From IMG/VR virus record IMGVR_UViG_3300042860_002611, positions 1 to 64,000 of that record: 64,000 nt of DNA. The stretch is one strand, 5' to 3'. Positions 33,525 to 41,096 of this stretch are shown piece by piece. The notes beneath the pieces are model-generated. The model was not told where the DNA came from. It was given only the letters and a program-made list of their open reading frames with translations, and ran no database searches. The position numbers and the translations under genes were made by a program. This DNA comes from a virus. Each line of letters begins with the position of its first letter. The first letter of the stretch is position 1.

Positions 33525-35653
33525 ATTTATTCAATATTGATTGCTTAGAAAAAATGAAAAGTATGGGGGATTATTCAGTGGATTTGATATTCACTGACCC
33601 TCCATACGCACTTGGAAGTGAAGTTATAATCAGAGAAGATGGTAAACCTGATTATAAAAAGGCCGTTGATTTCATGAATAAGTGGAATCAACCTGATGGT
33701 AAATTTTGGGAAGAATGGTTCATTGAAGCGTTTCGTATCTTGAAACATGGTGGACGGGTTGTTATGTTTGGAATGGATAGGCAATTAATGCTAAATAAAT
33801 ATTATGCTTGTTCTTCTGGATTCATTGAACAACAAAGTTTATATTGGTATTTCGCCAGCTCATTTCCGAAGGCAAGTGATTTATCAAAAAATTTGGACAA
33901 ATATTTTGGTGAAGCACGGGAAGTTGTTGGAAGTAAAATATATAAAAGTTCCAATGGGGGAGAAGGTTATAATGAGTTTGCAACTGGAATTCAACCAATT
34001 ACCCAACCTTCATCCGATCTCGCCAAAAAATACGACGGGTTTAAATATAGTATCGCTCCTTTGAAACAGACCCAAGAAATTGTGAGTGTCTTTCAAAAAA
34101 TTCCTGATATTTATTGGGACAATCGAATATTGTTAGCCCAAAATATAAAGGATATTTTAGAATGTATAATGACAACAACCCACAGCAACGACTTGGAAAA
34201 TGGTATGATTGCCTCGAATGCGGAAATAAATTTTATCTTGCTCCAAGTAGAACAATTACAGACCCAACGTGGAAGCCATATTGCTCAAATGTCTGTCGAA
34301 GAAATCGAAAAAATTTTTGCTTGCACTGCGGAAGTAAATTCTATGCTCCGCCAAGCCAAGTTGGGAAATATTGTAGTAAAAAATGTCATGGAGAATCTAT
34401 GCGCGGATTTAAGGGAGAAAACCATCCACAATGGACTGGCGGACGATTTACAAGAACTGATGGATATGTACTTATCAGAAACCCCAAAACCCCACTTGAA
34501 TGGATACTGGAACATCGGGCAGTTATGGCTGAACATATTGGTAGAGATTTGGATAGAAATGAAGATGTTCACCACATCAACGAAATCAGAGATGATAACA
34601 GAATTGAAAATCTTAAATTATTATCTCACGGAGAACATAAAATACTTCACGCAACAAAAGATATTACTGAACGAGAATTTACAAAAGTTAATTGCCAATA
34701 CTGTAATACGCAATTTTACAAACGTAATTCTCAAATTAGAATCACTAAACGAAATTTTTGTTCAAAATCTTGCTGGCATTTTTACTTGCGAAACGAAGTC
34801 AGCCCAACAGAATGAAACAATAATGGTCTTCCAAAAGCCTTATAAGACGAATTCTGCATTGCATGATACGTTGGCCTATGAAAATGGCGATGAAGAATGT
34901 TTGTGCGGCGCTTTGGATATTGACGGGAACAGGATTTCATTAGAAGCAAATGCTGATAAAAGATTGGGTGGAAACGGAGTATTTGGAACAAAATCGTCTG
35001 CGAAGTTTTACGGATATGAAGGTGATTACGCTGTTGGAACTTCGCCCTTGGGCCGATTCCCATCTCAAACCTTCGTCGATTCTGAAATGGCTGATAATTT
35101 GGACGAACAAAGTGGAGAACGTAAATCAGGTGCAATGAAATCAAGTCATAATGTAGGCAAAACTGGAAAAGATGGCTTTATGCCACATCATGGAATTTAT
35201 GGTAAATACAAGGCGCAGCCGTTTGGTAAAGAAGTTGAAGCAAGTGTTGGGGGCTGTTCTAAAATTTTGCAAAGATGTGATTATGACGAGCAGGATATTC
35301 AACTTTATCATTATTGTGCAAAAGTTTCTAAGAGTGAACGTGATTTGGGCGTAAAAAACAACCACGTTACCGTAAAACCAATTCAATTGTGTCTGAACCT
35401 TTTGAAGTTATTTAAAACACCAAATCCACAAGTTGTTTTTGACCCGTTCTTAGGTTCTGGTTCAATAGGAATGGCAGCAAAATTATTGGGGTTTGAGTTT
35501 ATCGGATGTGAACTTGAACCCGAATATTTTGAAATTGCAAAGTTAAGGATTCAGTATGCAATTGATAATAAATTCAAATTGAATCGGACGTTCGATACTA
35601 AACACGAACCTAAGAATAAAAAACCAACTGTAAACGATAACGACTTTTTTTAA
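33521..35653 (+). CDS. DNA methyltransferase with an in-frame insert that carries an HNH gene
   Basis: 710 residues. Catalytic motif IV is DLIFTDPPYALG near 22-33; the SAM-binding motif I is at the C-terminus (VVFDPFLGSGSIGMAA), so the order is that of beta-class amino-methyltransferases (N6-adenine or N4-cytosine). Residues ~187-432 have no methyltransferase character and correspond to the DNA of the nested HNH gene; removing 34080-34817 joins APLKQTQE to TIMVFQKP, the usual uninterrupted sequence. The protein ends NDNDFF. Whether the 710-residue product is active is unclear. Confidence 0.8.
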   Translation: MNLFNIDCLEKMKSMGDYSVDLIFTDPPYALGSEVIIREDGKPDYKKAVDFMNKWNQPDGKFWEEWFIEAFRILKHGGRVVMFGMDRQLMLNKYYACSSGFIEQQSLYWYFASSFPKASDLSKNLDKYFGEAREVVGSKIYKSSNGGEGYNEFATGIQPITQPSSDLAKKYDGFKYSIAPLKQTQEIVSVFQKIPDIYWDNRILLAQNIKDILECIMTTTHSNDLENGMIASNAEINFILLQVEQLQTQRGSHIAQMSVEEIEKIFACTAEVNSMLRQAKLGNIVVKNVMENLCADLREKTIHNGLADDLQELMDMYLSETPKPHLNGYWNIGQLWLNILVEIWIEMKMFTTSTKSEMITELKILNYYLTENIKYFTQQKILLNENLQKLIANTVIRNFTNVILKLESLNEIFVQNLAGIFTCETKSAQQNETIMVFQKPYKTNSALHDTLAYENGDEECLCGALDIDGNRISLEANADKRLGGNGVFGTKSSAKFYGYEGDYAVGTSPLGRFPSQTFVDSEMADNLDEQSGERKSGAMKSSHNVGKTGKDGFMPHHGIYGKYKAQPFGKEVEASVGGCSKILQRCDYDEQDIQLYHYCAKVSKSERDLGVKNNHVTVKPIQLCLNLLKLFKTPNPQVVFDPFLGSGSIGMAAKLLGFEFIGCELEPEYFEIAKLRIQYAIDNKFKLNRTFDTKHEPKNKKPTVNDNDFF
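34162..34815 (+). CDS. HNH homing endonuclease nested in the methyltransferase gene
   Basis: 217 residues from ATG 34162 (TTG 34114 also possible), in a different frame from the surrounding gene. Three zinc-ribbon pairs (CLECGNKF...CSNVC, CLHCGSKF...CSKKC, CQYCNTQF...CSKSC) flank an HNH_3-type core: EHRAVMAEHIGR, then NEDVHHINEIRDDNRIENL. The gene fills almost all of the 738-bp insert, so there is little room for an intron core. Its TGA sits at the right junction. Confidence 0.88.
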   Translation: MYNDNNPQQRLGKWYDCLECGNKFYLAPSRTITDPTWKPYCSNVCRRNRKNFCLHCGSKFYAPPSQVGKYCSKKCHGESMRGFKGENHPQWTGGRFTRTDGYVLIRNPKTPLEWILEHRAVMAEHIGRDLDRNEDVHHINEIRDDNRIENLKLLSHGEHKILHATKDITEREFTKVNCQYCNTQFYKRNSQIRITKRNFCSKSCWHFYLRNEVSPTE

Positions 35654-36295
35654 ATGTACTATAACCATTTGGACTTTATCGAGTCCGTCAAAAAATCATT
35701 TGAAAACTACAATCAGTTCGGTAAACGGTCTTCCAAAAAAGTTTCGCCAATTCATAACTATCTTGCAGATGTGTTGTGTTCGATATATGGTTCTGAATAT
35801 GAAGTTTATTGTAGCGACAGAAACAAAGAATTTAAGGCAACTGGAAAATATTACAACAAAAATATTGATATAACCGTTGTAAAGGATAACAATTCGGTTT
35901 TTTGTTTGGGTGTAAAGTTTATAACTTCAAACTTCAAACAAAATGCAAACAACTATTTTGAATCGATGCTTGGAGAAACTGCCAATATTCAGACCAACAA
36001 TATTCCTTATGCCCATATTATTGTATTCAGGAAAGAAACTCCGTATTATGATAAATACGGAAATGTGAAAAAAATAGAAATAATCGATCATAAGGATATG
36101 TCAAAATATATTAAATTAATGTTTGACACTCAACACCAACATAAACCTTTTGGTCTTGGTATAACATTGATTGATATAAACAATGATTTGATATGCGAAA
36201 GTGAATTTGAAGGTTTGATTAAAACTAAGTTTACAAATGAACGGTTATTTAGAGATATTTATGAATATAAACAATTCTTGGAGGGAGAAATGTGA
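35654..36295 (+). CDS. Possible restriction-endonuclease-like protein
   Basis: 213 residues directly after the methyltransferase. EVYCSDRNKEFKATGKYY, KNIDITVVKDNNSVFCLGVKF and NANNYFESMLGETANIQ form an Asp...xVK pattern with a following Asn/Glu helix, like a PD-(D/E)xK nuclease in which the usual acidic residue before Lys is changed. Neighbourhood suggests a restriction-modification pair or an orphan derived from one. No close family can be named by eye. Confidence 0.5.
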   Translation: MYYNHLDFIESVKKSFENYNQFGKRSSKKVSPIHNYLADVLCSIYGSEYEVYCSDRNKEFKATGKYYNKNIDITVVKDNNSVFCLGVKFITSNFKQNANNYFESMLGETANIQTNNIPYAHIIVFRKETPYYDKYGNVKKIEIIDHKDMSKYIKLMFDTQHQHKPFGLGITLIDINNDLICESEFEGLIKTKFTNERLFRDIYEYKQFLEGEM

Positions 36296-36630
36296 ACAGA
36301 AATAAATTACTTGAAATTGTAAAAAAGTTAATGTTTGAAAACGATAGGGAAGTTCCCGAGGTAATAAATACCTCGTGGAAAGCACCTAAATATAAACCAA
36401 ACGTTCAGTGGCAAAAAACATTTAGTTTTGGCGATTTAAACTCAGACGAAAGTCAAATGACTAAACGCATATTTTCTGCTGCTAAAATGTCGCAAAAACA
36501 TAAAATAGGTTATATAGTTCATTTAAACGGAAACTCGCATCCTATTGAAAAAAATGCGCTATTAGCCGGAACTTATTTTTATGTATATGCTGAAAACAAC
36601 ACTGCCTATATTTCTAAATTTACAATTTGA
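36292..36630 (+). CDS. Small protein with long-form N-terminal tag
   Basis: 112 residues from GTG 36292 overlapping the previous TGA (GTGA). Begins MNRNKLLEIVKKLMFE, the long tag, here ending M-F-E rather than (I/L)xE. The rest is beta-rich (KIGYIVHLNGNSHP, GTYFYVYAENN). It and the next gene are the only tagged proteins outside the tail/late regions. Confidence 0.65.
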   Translation: MNRNKLLEIVKKLMFENDREVPEVINTSWKAPKYKPNVQWQKTFSFGDLNSDESQMTKRIFSAAKMSQKHKIGYIVHLNGNSHPIEKNALLAGTYFYVYAENNTAYISKFTI

Positions 36631-36639
36631 GGATTGAAT

Positions 36640-36831
36640 ATGAACCGAGATAAAATAATAAAAATGATAAAACAACAACTTTCCGAAGGAAATTACGCGA
36701 AATCCGGCAACGTATCTGCTATATTTTCAGATGAACGTACAATTAAATTATCTATAAATGATAAAGTAATTGCTAAGTTTGAATATGAGTATTTAAATGA
36801 TATCATAACAACATTAAAACAATTAAAATAA
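36640..36831 (+). CDS. Small protein with long-form N-terminal tag
   Basis: 63 residues from ATG 36640; a TTG 6 bp upstream is also in frame. The tag MNRDKIIKMIKQQLSE ends L-S-E and aligns with the neighbour's. After it, only ~47 residues remain (VSAIFSDERTIKLSINDKVI). Tandem paralogous tags suggest local duplication. Confidence 0.65.
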   Translation: MNRDKIIKMIKQQLSEGNYAKSGNVSAIFSDERTIKLSINDKVIAKFEYEYLNDIITTLKQLK

Positions 36832-36845
36832 ATAGAGAAATATAA

Positions 36846-37379
36846 ATGCGTTATTCAATCATTCCAAATGAAACCAAAACTGCCGTTGTCAAAGCGGTGC
36901 ATGATGGTGATTCGATCAAAGTTCAATTTGAAGATGGGGAAGTAAGTTGGATTAGACTTTACGGTTGTGATGCTCCCGAAGTCATTTCCAATCATGTAAC
37001 TAAGGATCAACCTCATGGTCGGGAAAGTGGAAATGAACTTAGAAAATTAATTAAAGGTCAAACCGTAGAAGTTGAAACATTATTCCGTGACCAGTACGGT
37101 AGGATGATTTGTAAAGTGAACCTCTTAAAAGAAGAACTTGGTTCCGATTTGCAAAAAATTGATTTGACTAAACTTTTAATTTCGGAAGGTTTGGCTTGGT
37201 GGTTAGAAGAACCAAAAATGGATTCGACTGTAAAAACTGAATTGAAATCTTTACATGAATATGCTAAGGGTAAAATGTTAGGTTTATGGTCTCGACAAGG
37301 TAGAAAACTTAGACCTTCAACTTGGCGTTCTCGCAATCGTCGGTTTACAATGGAAAAGGAGTTTGAAGACTTATGGTAA
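36846..37379 (+). CDS. Thermonuclease (SNase-like)
   Basis: 177 residues. Staphylococcal nuclease core: VVKAVHDGDSIKVQF (metal Asp), WIRLYGCDAPE (Arg and Asp-x-x-Glu), HGRESGNELRKLIKG and RDQYGRMICKV (second catalytic Arg). No signal peptide, so it acts in the cell. Possible roles are breakdown of host DNA or RNA. C-terminal ~35 residues are basic. Confidence 0.88.
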   Translation: MRYSIIPNETKTAVVKAVHDGDSIKVQFEDGEVSWIRLYGCDAPEVISNHVTKDQPHGRESGNELRKLIKGQTVEVETLFRDQYGRMICKVNLLKEELGSDLQKIDLTKLLISEGLAWWLEEPKMDSTVKTELKSLHEYAKGKMLGLWSRQGRKLRPSTWRSRNRRFTMEKEFEDLW

Positions 37380-37903
37380 AGAACGTCTTATTTTTGATTC
37401 TGGGCATCTTTCTTGGTTGGATTGGTAATTGTATATATAACCCAATAGAAAAGCCCATAGAACGTATTGTCGTGAAGACTGATACCGTTGTGAATGATAT
37501 ATTTGTCAAGGTTCCTGACCCAAAAATAATAATTAAACAAAGAACTGATACTTTGGTTAAAACCATCATTGATGAACGTTTGGTTGAAATTTATAGGGTT
37601 GATACTCTTGGTGATAATTTTATTTATGCGAACCTTTACAAAGATTCAATTCAAGGTAAGGATTATAAGTTGAATTACGAGATTGAAACTTTGGGGGAAC
37701 TTTTAAGTTTCAAACCTCGAATTACCACCTATAACAGAACTGAAACTGTTTTTAAAACTAAACCATCAAAATGGCTTGTTTCGGGCGCAATTTCAACCAG
37801 AGGTAACTTCAAATTTGGAGTTGGATATAAAGGTTGGTTTGTTGATACTGAATTAAGTGATGGATTTGAACAAATGTTTGTTGGATATCAATATCAATTT
37901 TAA
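37373..37903 (+). CDS. Membrane-anchored beta-rich protein (spanin- or DUF6808-like)
   Basis: 176 residues. One N-terminal transmembrane helix (NVLFLILGIFLGWIGNCIY), then RTDT/VDT repeats and a beta-strand C-terminus ending VGYQYQF, a typical outer-membrane-type final Phe. The layout suits a protein spanning the periplasm of a Gram-negative host, for example a unimolecular spanin, but also resembles Bacteroidota phage proteins of unknown role. Confidence 0.5.
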   Translation: MVKNVLFLILGIFLGWIGNCIYNPIEKPIERIVVKTDTVVNDIFVKVPDPKIIIKQRTDTLVKTIIDERLVEIYRVDTLGDNFIYANLYKDSIQGKDYKLNYEIETLGELLSFKPRITTYNRTETVFKTKPSKWLVSGAISTRGNFKFGVGYKGWFVDTELSDGFEQMFVGYQYQF

Positions 37904-37906
37904 AAA

Positions 37907-38353
37907 ATGCAAATAAAATTTAAAAAATTACATCCTAACGCGAAAATTCCGGCATATTCAAAGATAGGCGACGCGGGCATGGATTTGACCGCTATTTCAA
38001 AAAATTGGTCAAAATCGGATGGTGGTTATTATTGTGAATACGATACTGGTCTTTCGGTTGAAATTCCCGAAGGATATGTTGGATTAATTTTTCCAAGAAG
38101 TTCACAATCAAACGTAAATCTATTGTTAACTAATCACGTTGGTGTGATTGACAGTGGCTTCAGAGGGCCGATACGATTTAGATTTAAGAAAATAATTGCT
38201 GGAACGGCATCAGTTGATTTGAAAACGTATGAAGTTGGCGATCGCGTCGGTCAACTCATTATTTTACCGTTTCCAAAAATTGAACCGATTGAAGTAGATG
38301 AACTTTCTGAAACCACCCGAGGTTCCGGAGGCTTTGGCTCGACAGGTCGTTAA
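37907..38353 (+). CDS. dut: dUTPase
   Basis: 148 residues. All five trimeric dUTPase motifs are visible: GDAGMDLTA, PRSSQSN, GVIDSGFRGPIRF, VGDRVGQLII, and the C-terminal RGSGGFGSTGR P-loop-like arm. Hydrolyses dUTP to dUMP, keeping uracil out of phage DNA and feeding thymidylate synthesis. Confidence 0.93.
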   Translation: MQIKFKKLHPNAKIPAYSKIGDAGMDLTAISKNWSKSDGGYYCEYDTGLSVEIPEGYVGLIFPRSSQSNVNLLLTNHVGVIDSGFRGPIRFRFKKIIAGTASVDLKTYEVGDRVGQLIILPFPKIEPIEVDELSETTRGSGGFGSTGR

Positions 38354-38359
38354 CGATTA

Positions 38360-38401
38360 GTTAATCCATTTGGATAATTCCAAAATTTTACCTTATCTTT
38401 G
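38360..38401 (+). promoter_or_regulatory. Bacteroidota-type promoter with upstream GTTAA element
   Basis: GTTAATCCATTTGGA from 38360 and TATCTTTG at 38394-38401 (34 bp and 24 bp spacing). Predicted start is at about 38407, on top of the ATG at 38406, so the first mRNA would be leaderless. Confidence 0.8.
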
Positions 38402-38405
38402 TGGT

Positions 38406-38534
38406 ATGAAAAATAAAACAAAAGAACGAATCGTTACTGCGGTTCTGTTTTTATTTCATTTAACTTTAATTTATTTAATTTGGCAAGAATTAACTGCGGA
38501 ATCTCGCCCGCTTATCTTTCCGACCAGCACCTGA
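38406..38534 (+). CDS. Small single-helix membrane protein
   Basis: 42 residues with one hydrophobic helix (VTAVLFLFHLTLIYLIW). Starts at the predicted transcription start and overlaps denV by 55 bp in another frame. Might be a real membrane peptide or serve to couple translation to denV. Confidence 0.5.
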   Translation: MKNKTKERIVTAVLFLFHLTLIYLIWQELTAESRPLIFPTST

Positions 38535-38938
38535 TTGCAGAGTCTGTTGAAATTACCATGATAACTGGCGCATTGCGTAAAGATGGTTATCGAATCAAAG
38601 GTTTAATTCCTGATGAATTTACATTGGGAAAGGGTCATATTAACTTCTTCAAACCCAAAGTCCTTTATTTGAAATATAGGTTGAGTGAAGTTAATGAAGA
38701 AATGAAACGTCGAGGATTTAACCCAAATACCAAGATTGACGTTTCTGAATTTAACCAGTTTAAAAATAACTGGAAACCAAATTTCAAAGATTCATGCATT
38801 GTTCGTTCTCGTATAGTTGAACGATTAACCTCACCTTTAAAGGCAAAAGTTGGTTTTCATAAGTATTATGGGAAACCGATTGAAGATATGGAACGATTTT
38901 GTTCTCAACTTAAAAATTCTAAACTTTTTTATGTCTAA
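38480..38938 (+). CDS. denV: Pyrimidine-dimer DNA glycosylase, endonuclease V
   Basis: 152 residues from TTG 38480, giving MARINCGIS...LSDQHLIAE, closely matching T4 DenV (MTRIN...LADQHLMAE). The catalytic Glu23 of T4 corresponds to Glu24 here. The nucleophile is the N-terminal amino group after Met removal; residue 2 is Ala instead of Thr. GKGHINFFKPKVLYL and the WYKYYGK-like end (FHKYYGKPI) also fit. Repairs UV damage. The TTG start is decided by the need for RIN at positions 3-5. Confidence 0.92.
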   Translation: MARINCGISPAYLSDQHLIAESVEITMITGALRKDGYRIKGLIPDEFTLGKGHINFFKPKVLYLKYRLSEVNEEMKRRGFNPNTKIDVSEFNQFKNNWKPNFKDSCIVRSRIVERLTSPLKAKVGFHKYYGKPIEDMERFCSQLKNSKLFYV

Positions 38939-39233
38939 GCCCGAATATATCCTTTGCGCTGCAATTTGGTTCGATGATGGTAAAAGTTATTTATACCAAC
39001 CAAGTGGTATTACAAGTGGGTTGGTTTTGTGCGCTTGGAGACACGGTTGTATTTTCCAACAAATCGATGGATTGGTCAAAGAACGACAACAACTTGGTAT
39101 TTTTGAAAAGGAACAAGGTTTTTTAACTTCAAAAAACCGTTTTGTCGGTCGGAAAGAAGCCGCAAAAATTGCTTTTGAACAAGGGCAAACTAATGAATTA
39201 AAAGAAATACTTTATTCGGAAGATTTATATTAA
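38931..39233 (+). CDS. Conserved hypothetical phage protein
   Basis: 100 residues from ATG 38931 (MSKPEYILCAAIWFDD); the frame is open upstream only within denV. Contains GLVLCAWRHGCIF, a pattern of small phage proteins of unknown function. Overlaps denV by 8 bp. Confidence 0.65.
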   Translation: MSKPEYILCAAIWFDDGKSYLYQPSGITSGLVLCAWRHGCIFQQIDGLVKERQQLGIFEKEQGFLTSKNRFVGRKEAAKIAFEQGQTNELKEILYSEDLY

Positions 39234-39235
39234 CA

Positions 39236-39421
39236 ATGACCAAAAAACTAAAAACTATTAAATTTCAAGATTTTCATAGTTCAGACGAACTTTTAAATTT
39301 CTTGATTGAAAACGGAATTGACTATCTCGAACATGAGGATGGTCGCGTATTTCATTATAGCGAATCTGAACAGGTTTGGGAAGAAAATAAACCTGAAGAT
39401 TTGAAAAAATTTAAAGCATAA
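39236..39421 (+). CDS. Small acidic hypothetical protein
   Basis: 61 residues, helical and acidic (FHSSDELLNFLIENGIDYLEHEDG). Its stop overlaps the next ATG. Function unknown. Confidence 0.55.
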   Translation: MTKKLKTIKFQDFHSSDELLNFLIENGIDYLEHEDGRVFHYSESEQVWEENKPEDLKKFKA

Positions 39422-39903
39422 TGAAACCAAAACAAATAATTGAAAATTTAAAACAAGAAGGATTTCAATCTCAATGTCCTTTTTGTGAAACAAAATTGAA
39501 CCTTTCAGAAGTTGAAATGTTTGATGATAAAAACTTTGGTGAACGCTCACTTGAATTTTATGAAAATGAACTTAAAAAGGTTCAGAAACAAAAGGAACGT
39601 TTAGAAGGAATGACTAATGGTAATTTTGATTGGTTAGTAAGAAACACTAAATCAATCAATGTTGGATTCATTTTAGAAAGATTGATTCTATCATTGGATT
39701 CATTTAATTTCAATCATAACGATTGTAGGCCAATGTTTGATCCTTTGGACTATATCATCTTTGAAGGTTTAACTGAAAATGGTGTAGTTGAAAATATTAC
39801 CTTTGTCGATGTCAAAACTGGTAATGCCAAACTAACGGATGGACAAAAACAAATTAAACAAACCATTCTGAATAAGAATGTTAAATTTAGAACGTATGAA
39901 TAG
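39421..39903 (+). CDS. Holliday-junction-resolvase-related endonuclease (Endonuc_Holl type)
   Basis: 160 residues. N-terminal zinc-type CPFCETKL, a charged coiled region, then DPLDYIIFEGL and NITFVDVKTGNAKLTDGQKQI, the Asp...(D/E)xK core of proteins related to archaeal Holliday resolvases (PF10107 type). May resolve branched replication DNA. Paralogue of the next gene. Confidence 0.7.
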   Translation: MKPKQIIENLKQEGFQSQCPFCETKLNLSEVEMFDDKNFGERSLEFYENELKKVQKQKERLEGMTNGNFDWLVRNTKSINVGFILERLILSLDSFNFNHNDCRPMFDPLDYIIFEGLTENGVVENITFVDVKTGNAKLTDGQKQIKQTILNKNVKFRTYE

Positions 39904-40390
39904 TCAAATAGAATTTTATCAAAACCTTAGAAAAACATTCATTCATTGCCCTTGTTGCAATAAGGTTTACCGTTCAACTGACAGTCATATTTTCAAAGAC
40001 AAACTTCCAAATAAGGATTGGAAGCAAAAGTTGAATGAAGATATTCAAAGGTTGGACAAACAAGAAAATCTTCTTAAAACCAAAATTGAAAAACTTAAAA
40101 ATGAAGCGAAGGTTCGAGGAAGACAAGAAGCAGATATTCACGTTGAACAATTTGATAAAGTTTTCAAACCTTTGGGTTTAAATCCAAACGATTGTAAAAA
40201 CATTTGTTCGCCTGTTGATTTTATCGTATTTAATGGTATGCACTCCGGTAATGTCAAGAACTTGGTTTTTTTGGACAACAAGAAAAACAAAGGTCAGGTT
40301 CAAGATTCAATCAGGGAAATAATCGAAGATGAACGTTATACCTTTAAAACATTGAGAGTTGAAGATGATGGAAATGTTAGTGAAGAATAA
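39896..40390 (+). CDS. Second Endonuc_Holl-type paralogue, altered active site
   Basis: 164 residues from ATG 39896. Same layout as the gene before: CPCCNKVY, helical region, SPVDFIVFNGM and LVFLDNKKNKGQVQDSI. The Asp-Val-Lys of the first copy is Asp-Asn-Lys here and the following T-G-x-A-x-L is lost, so it could be inactive or specialised. Tandem duplication with overlap of 8 bp. Confidence 0.65.
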   Translation: MNSQIEFYQNLRKTFIHCPCCNKVYRSTDSHIFKDKLPNKDWKQKLNEDIQRLDKQENLLKTKIEKLKNEAKVRGRQEADIHVEQFDKVFKPLGLNPNDCKNICSPVDFIVFNGMHSGNVKNLVFLDNKKNKGQVQDSIREIIEDERYTFKTLRVEDDGNVSEE

Positions 40391-40399
40391 TAAAAATAT

Positions 40400-41095
40400 A
40401 TGATCGATATAACTCAATCCAATTTACTTCATTCTGATTGTCTCGATTTAATTAAATTATTTCCAGACAATTCAATTGACATTTGTTTGACCGATCCACC
40501 GTACGGAATCAACTTTCAGTCCGCCAGGCGGACTGACGTATCAAAATGGAAACCTAAAATTAAAAATGATGAAGAACCATTTATTGATTGGATAAATCCA
40601 ATTTATTCTAAACTGAAAGATGGTGGTAGACTAATTTGTTTTTATCGTTGGGATGTTCAAGATGCATTTTTGAACGAAATAAAAGATGCAGGATTCCTTG
40701 TTAAAAGTCAAATAATTTGGGATAAAGGTGTTCATGGAATGGGTGATTTAGCAGGTGAATTTGCACCGCAACACGAATCTATTATTTATGCGACCAAAGG
40801 ACGTTATGAATTTAAAGGTAAGCGACCAACTACAATTATGCGGTTTAATCGGCTTAGTCCAACATACATGATCCATCCAAATGAAAAACCAATAGCATTA
40901 ATCAAAAATATCCTTCTTTCTATTTCAGAACCAAATGAAGTCGTGTTTGATCCATTTTGCAGGTAGCGCATCTACATATCAGGCTTGCGTAGAAACAGGT
41001 AGAATATGTATTACTACTGAATTAGATGATCATTATTTCAACGTAGCAAAAGACAGAATTTCAAAAATAAAAAATATTACAACCAACTTTTTTTA
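40400..41095 (+). pseudogene. DNA methyltransferase with a one-base frameshift
   Basis: Motif IV TDPPYGINFQ is near residues 29-38. The frame ends FDPFCR at 40966; the next frame continues GSASTYQACVETGR and ELDDHYFNVAKDRI to NFF at 41095. Dropping one A in TGCAGGTAGC gives the standard FDPFCGSAST motif I. So it is a beta-class-order methyltransferase broken by one inserted base, or a sequencing indel. It holds a 21-bp palindrome. Confidence 0.75.
40516..40536. repeat. Perfect GC-rich palindrome
   Basis: TCAGTCCGCC-A-GGCGGACTGA, ten base pairs around one base, in very AT-rich DNA. It encodes QSARRTD where methyltransferases often have QSNRRT. Similar GC-rich palindromes are spread in Bacteroidota genomes, so it could be a small repeat insertion. 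Confidence 0.6.
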
Positions 41096-41096
41096 A

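Noticed and set aside
34080-34817. Group I intron in the methyltransferase gene
   Set aside because: The HNH gene fills nearly the whole insert, leaving under 90 nt for an intron core, and an exact in-frame removal does not follow the usual U-before/G-end splice rule.
34080-34817. Intein in the methyltransferase
   Set aside because: No Cys/Ser at the start and no terminal His-Asn followed by Cys/Ser/Thr in the methyltransferase frame; the nuclease is in another frame.
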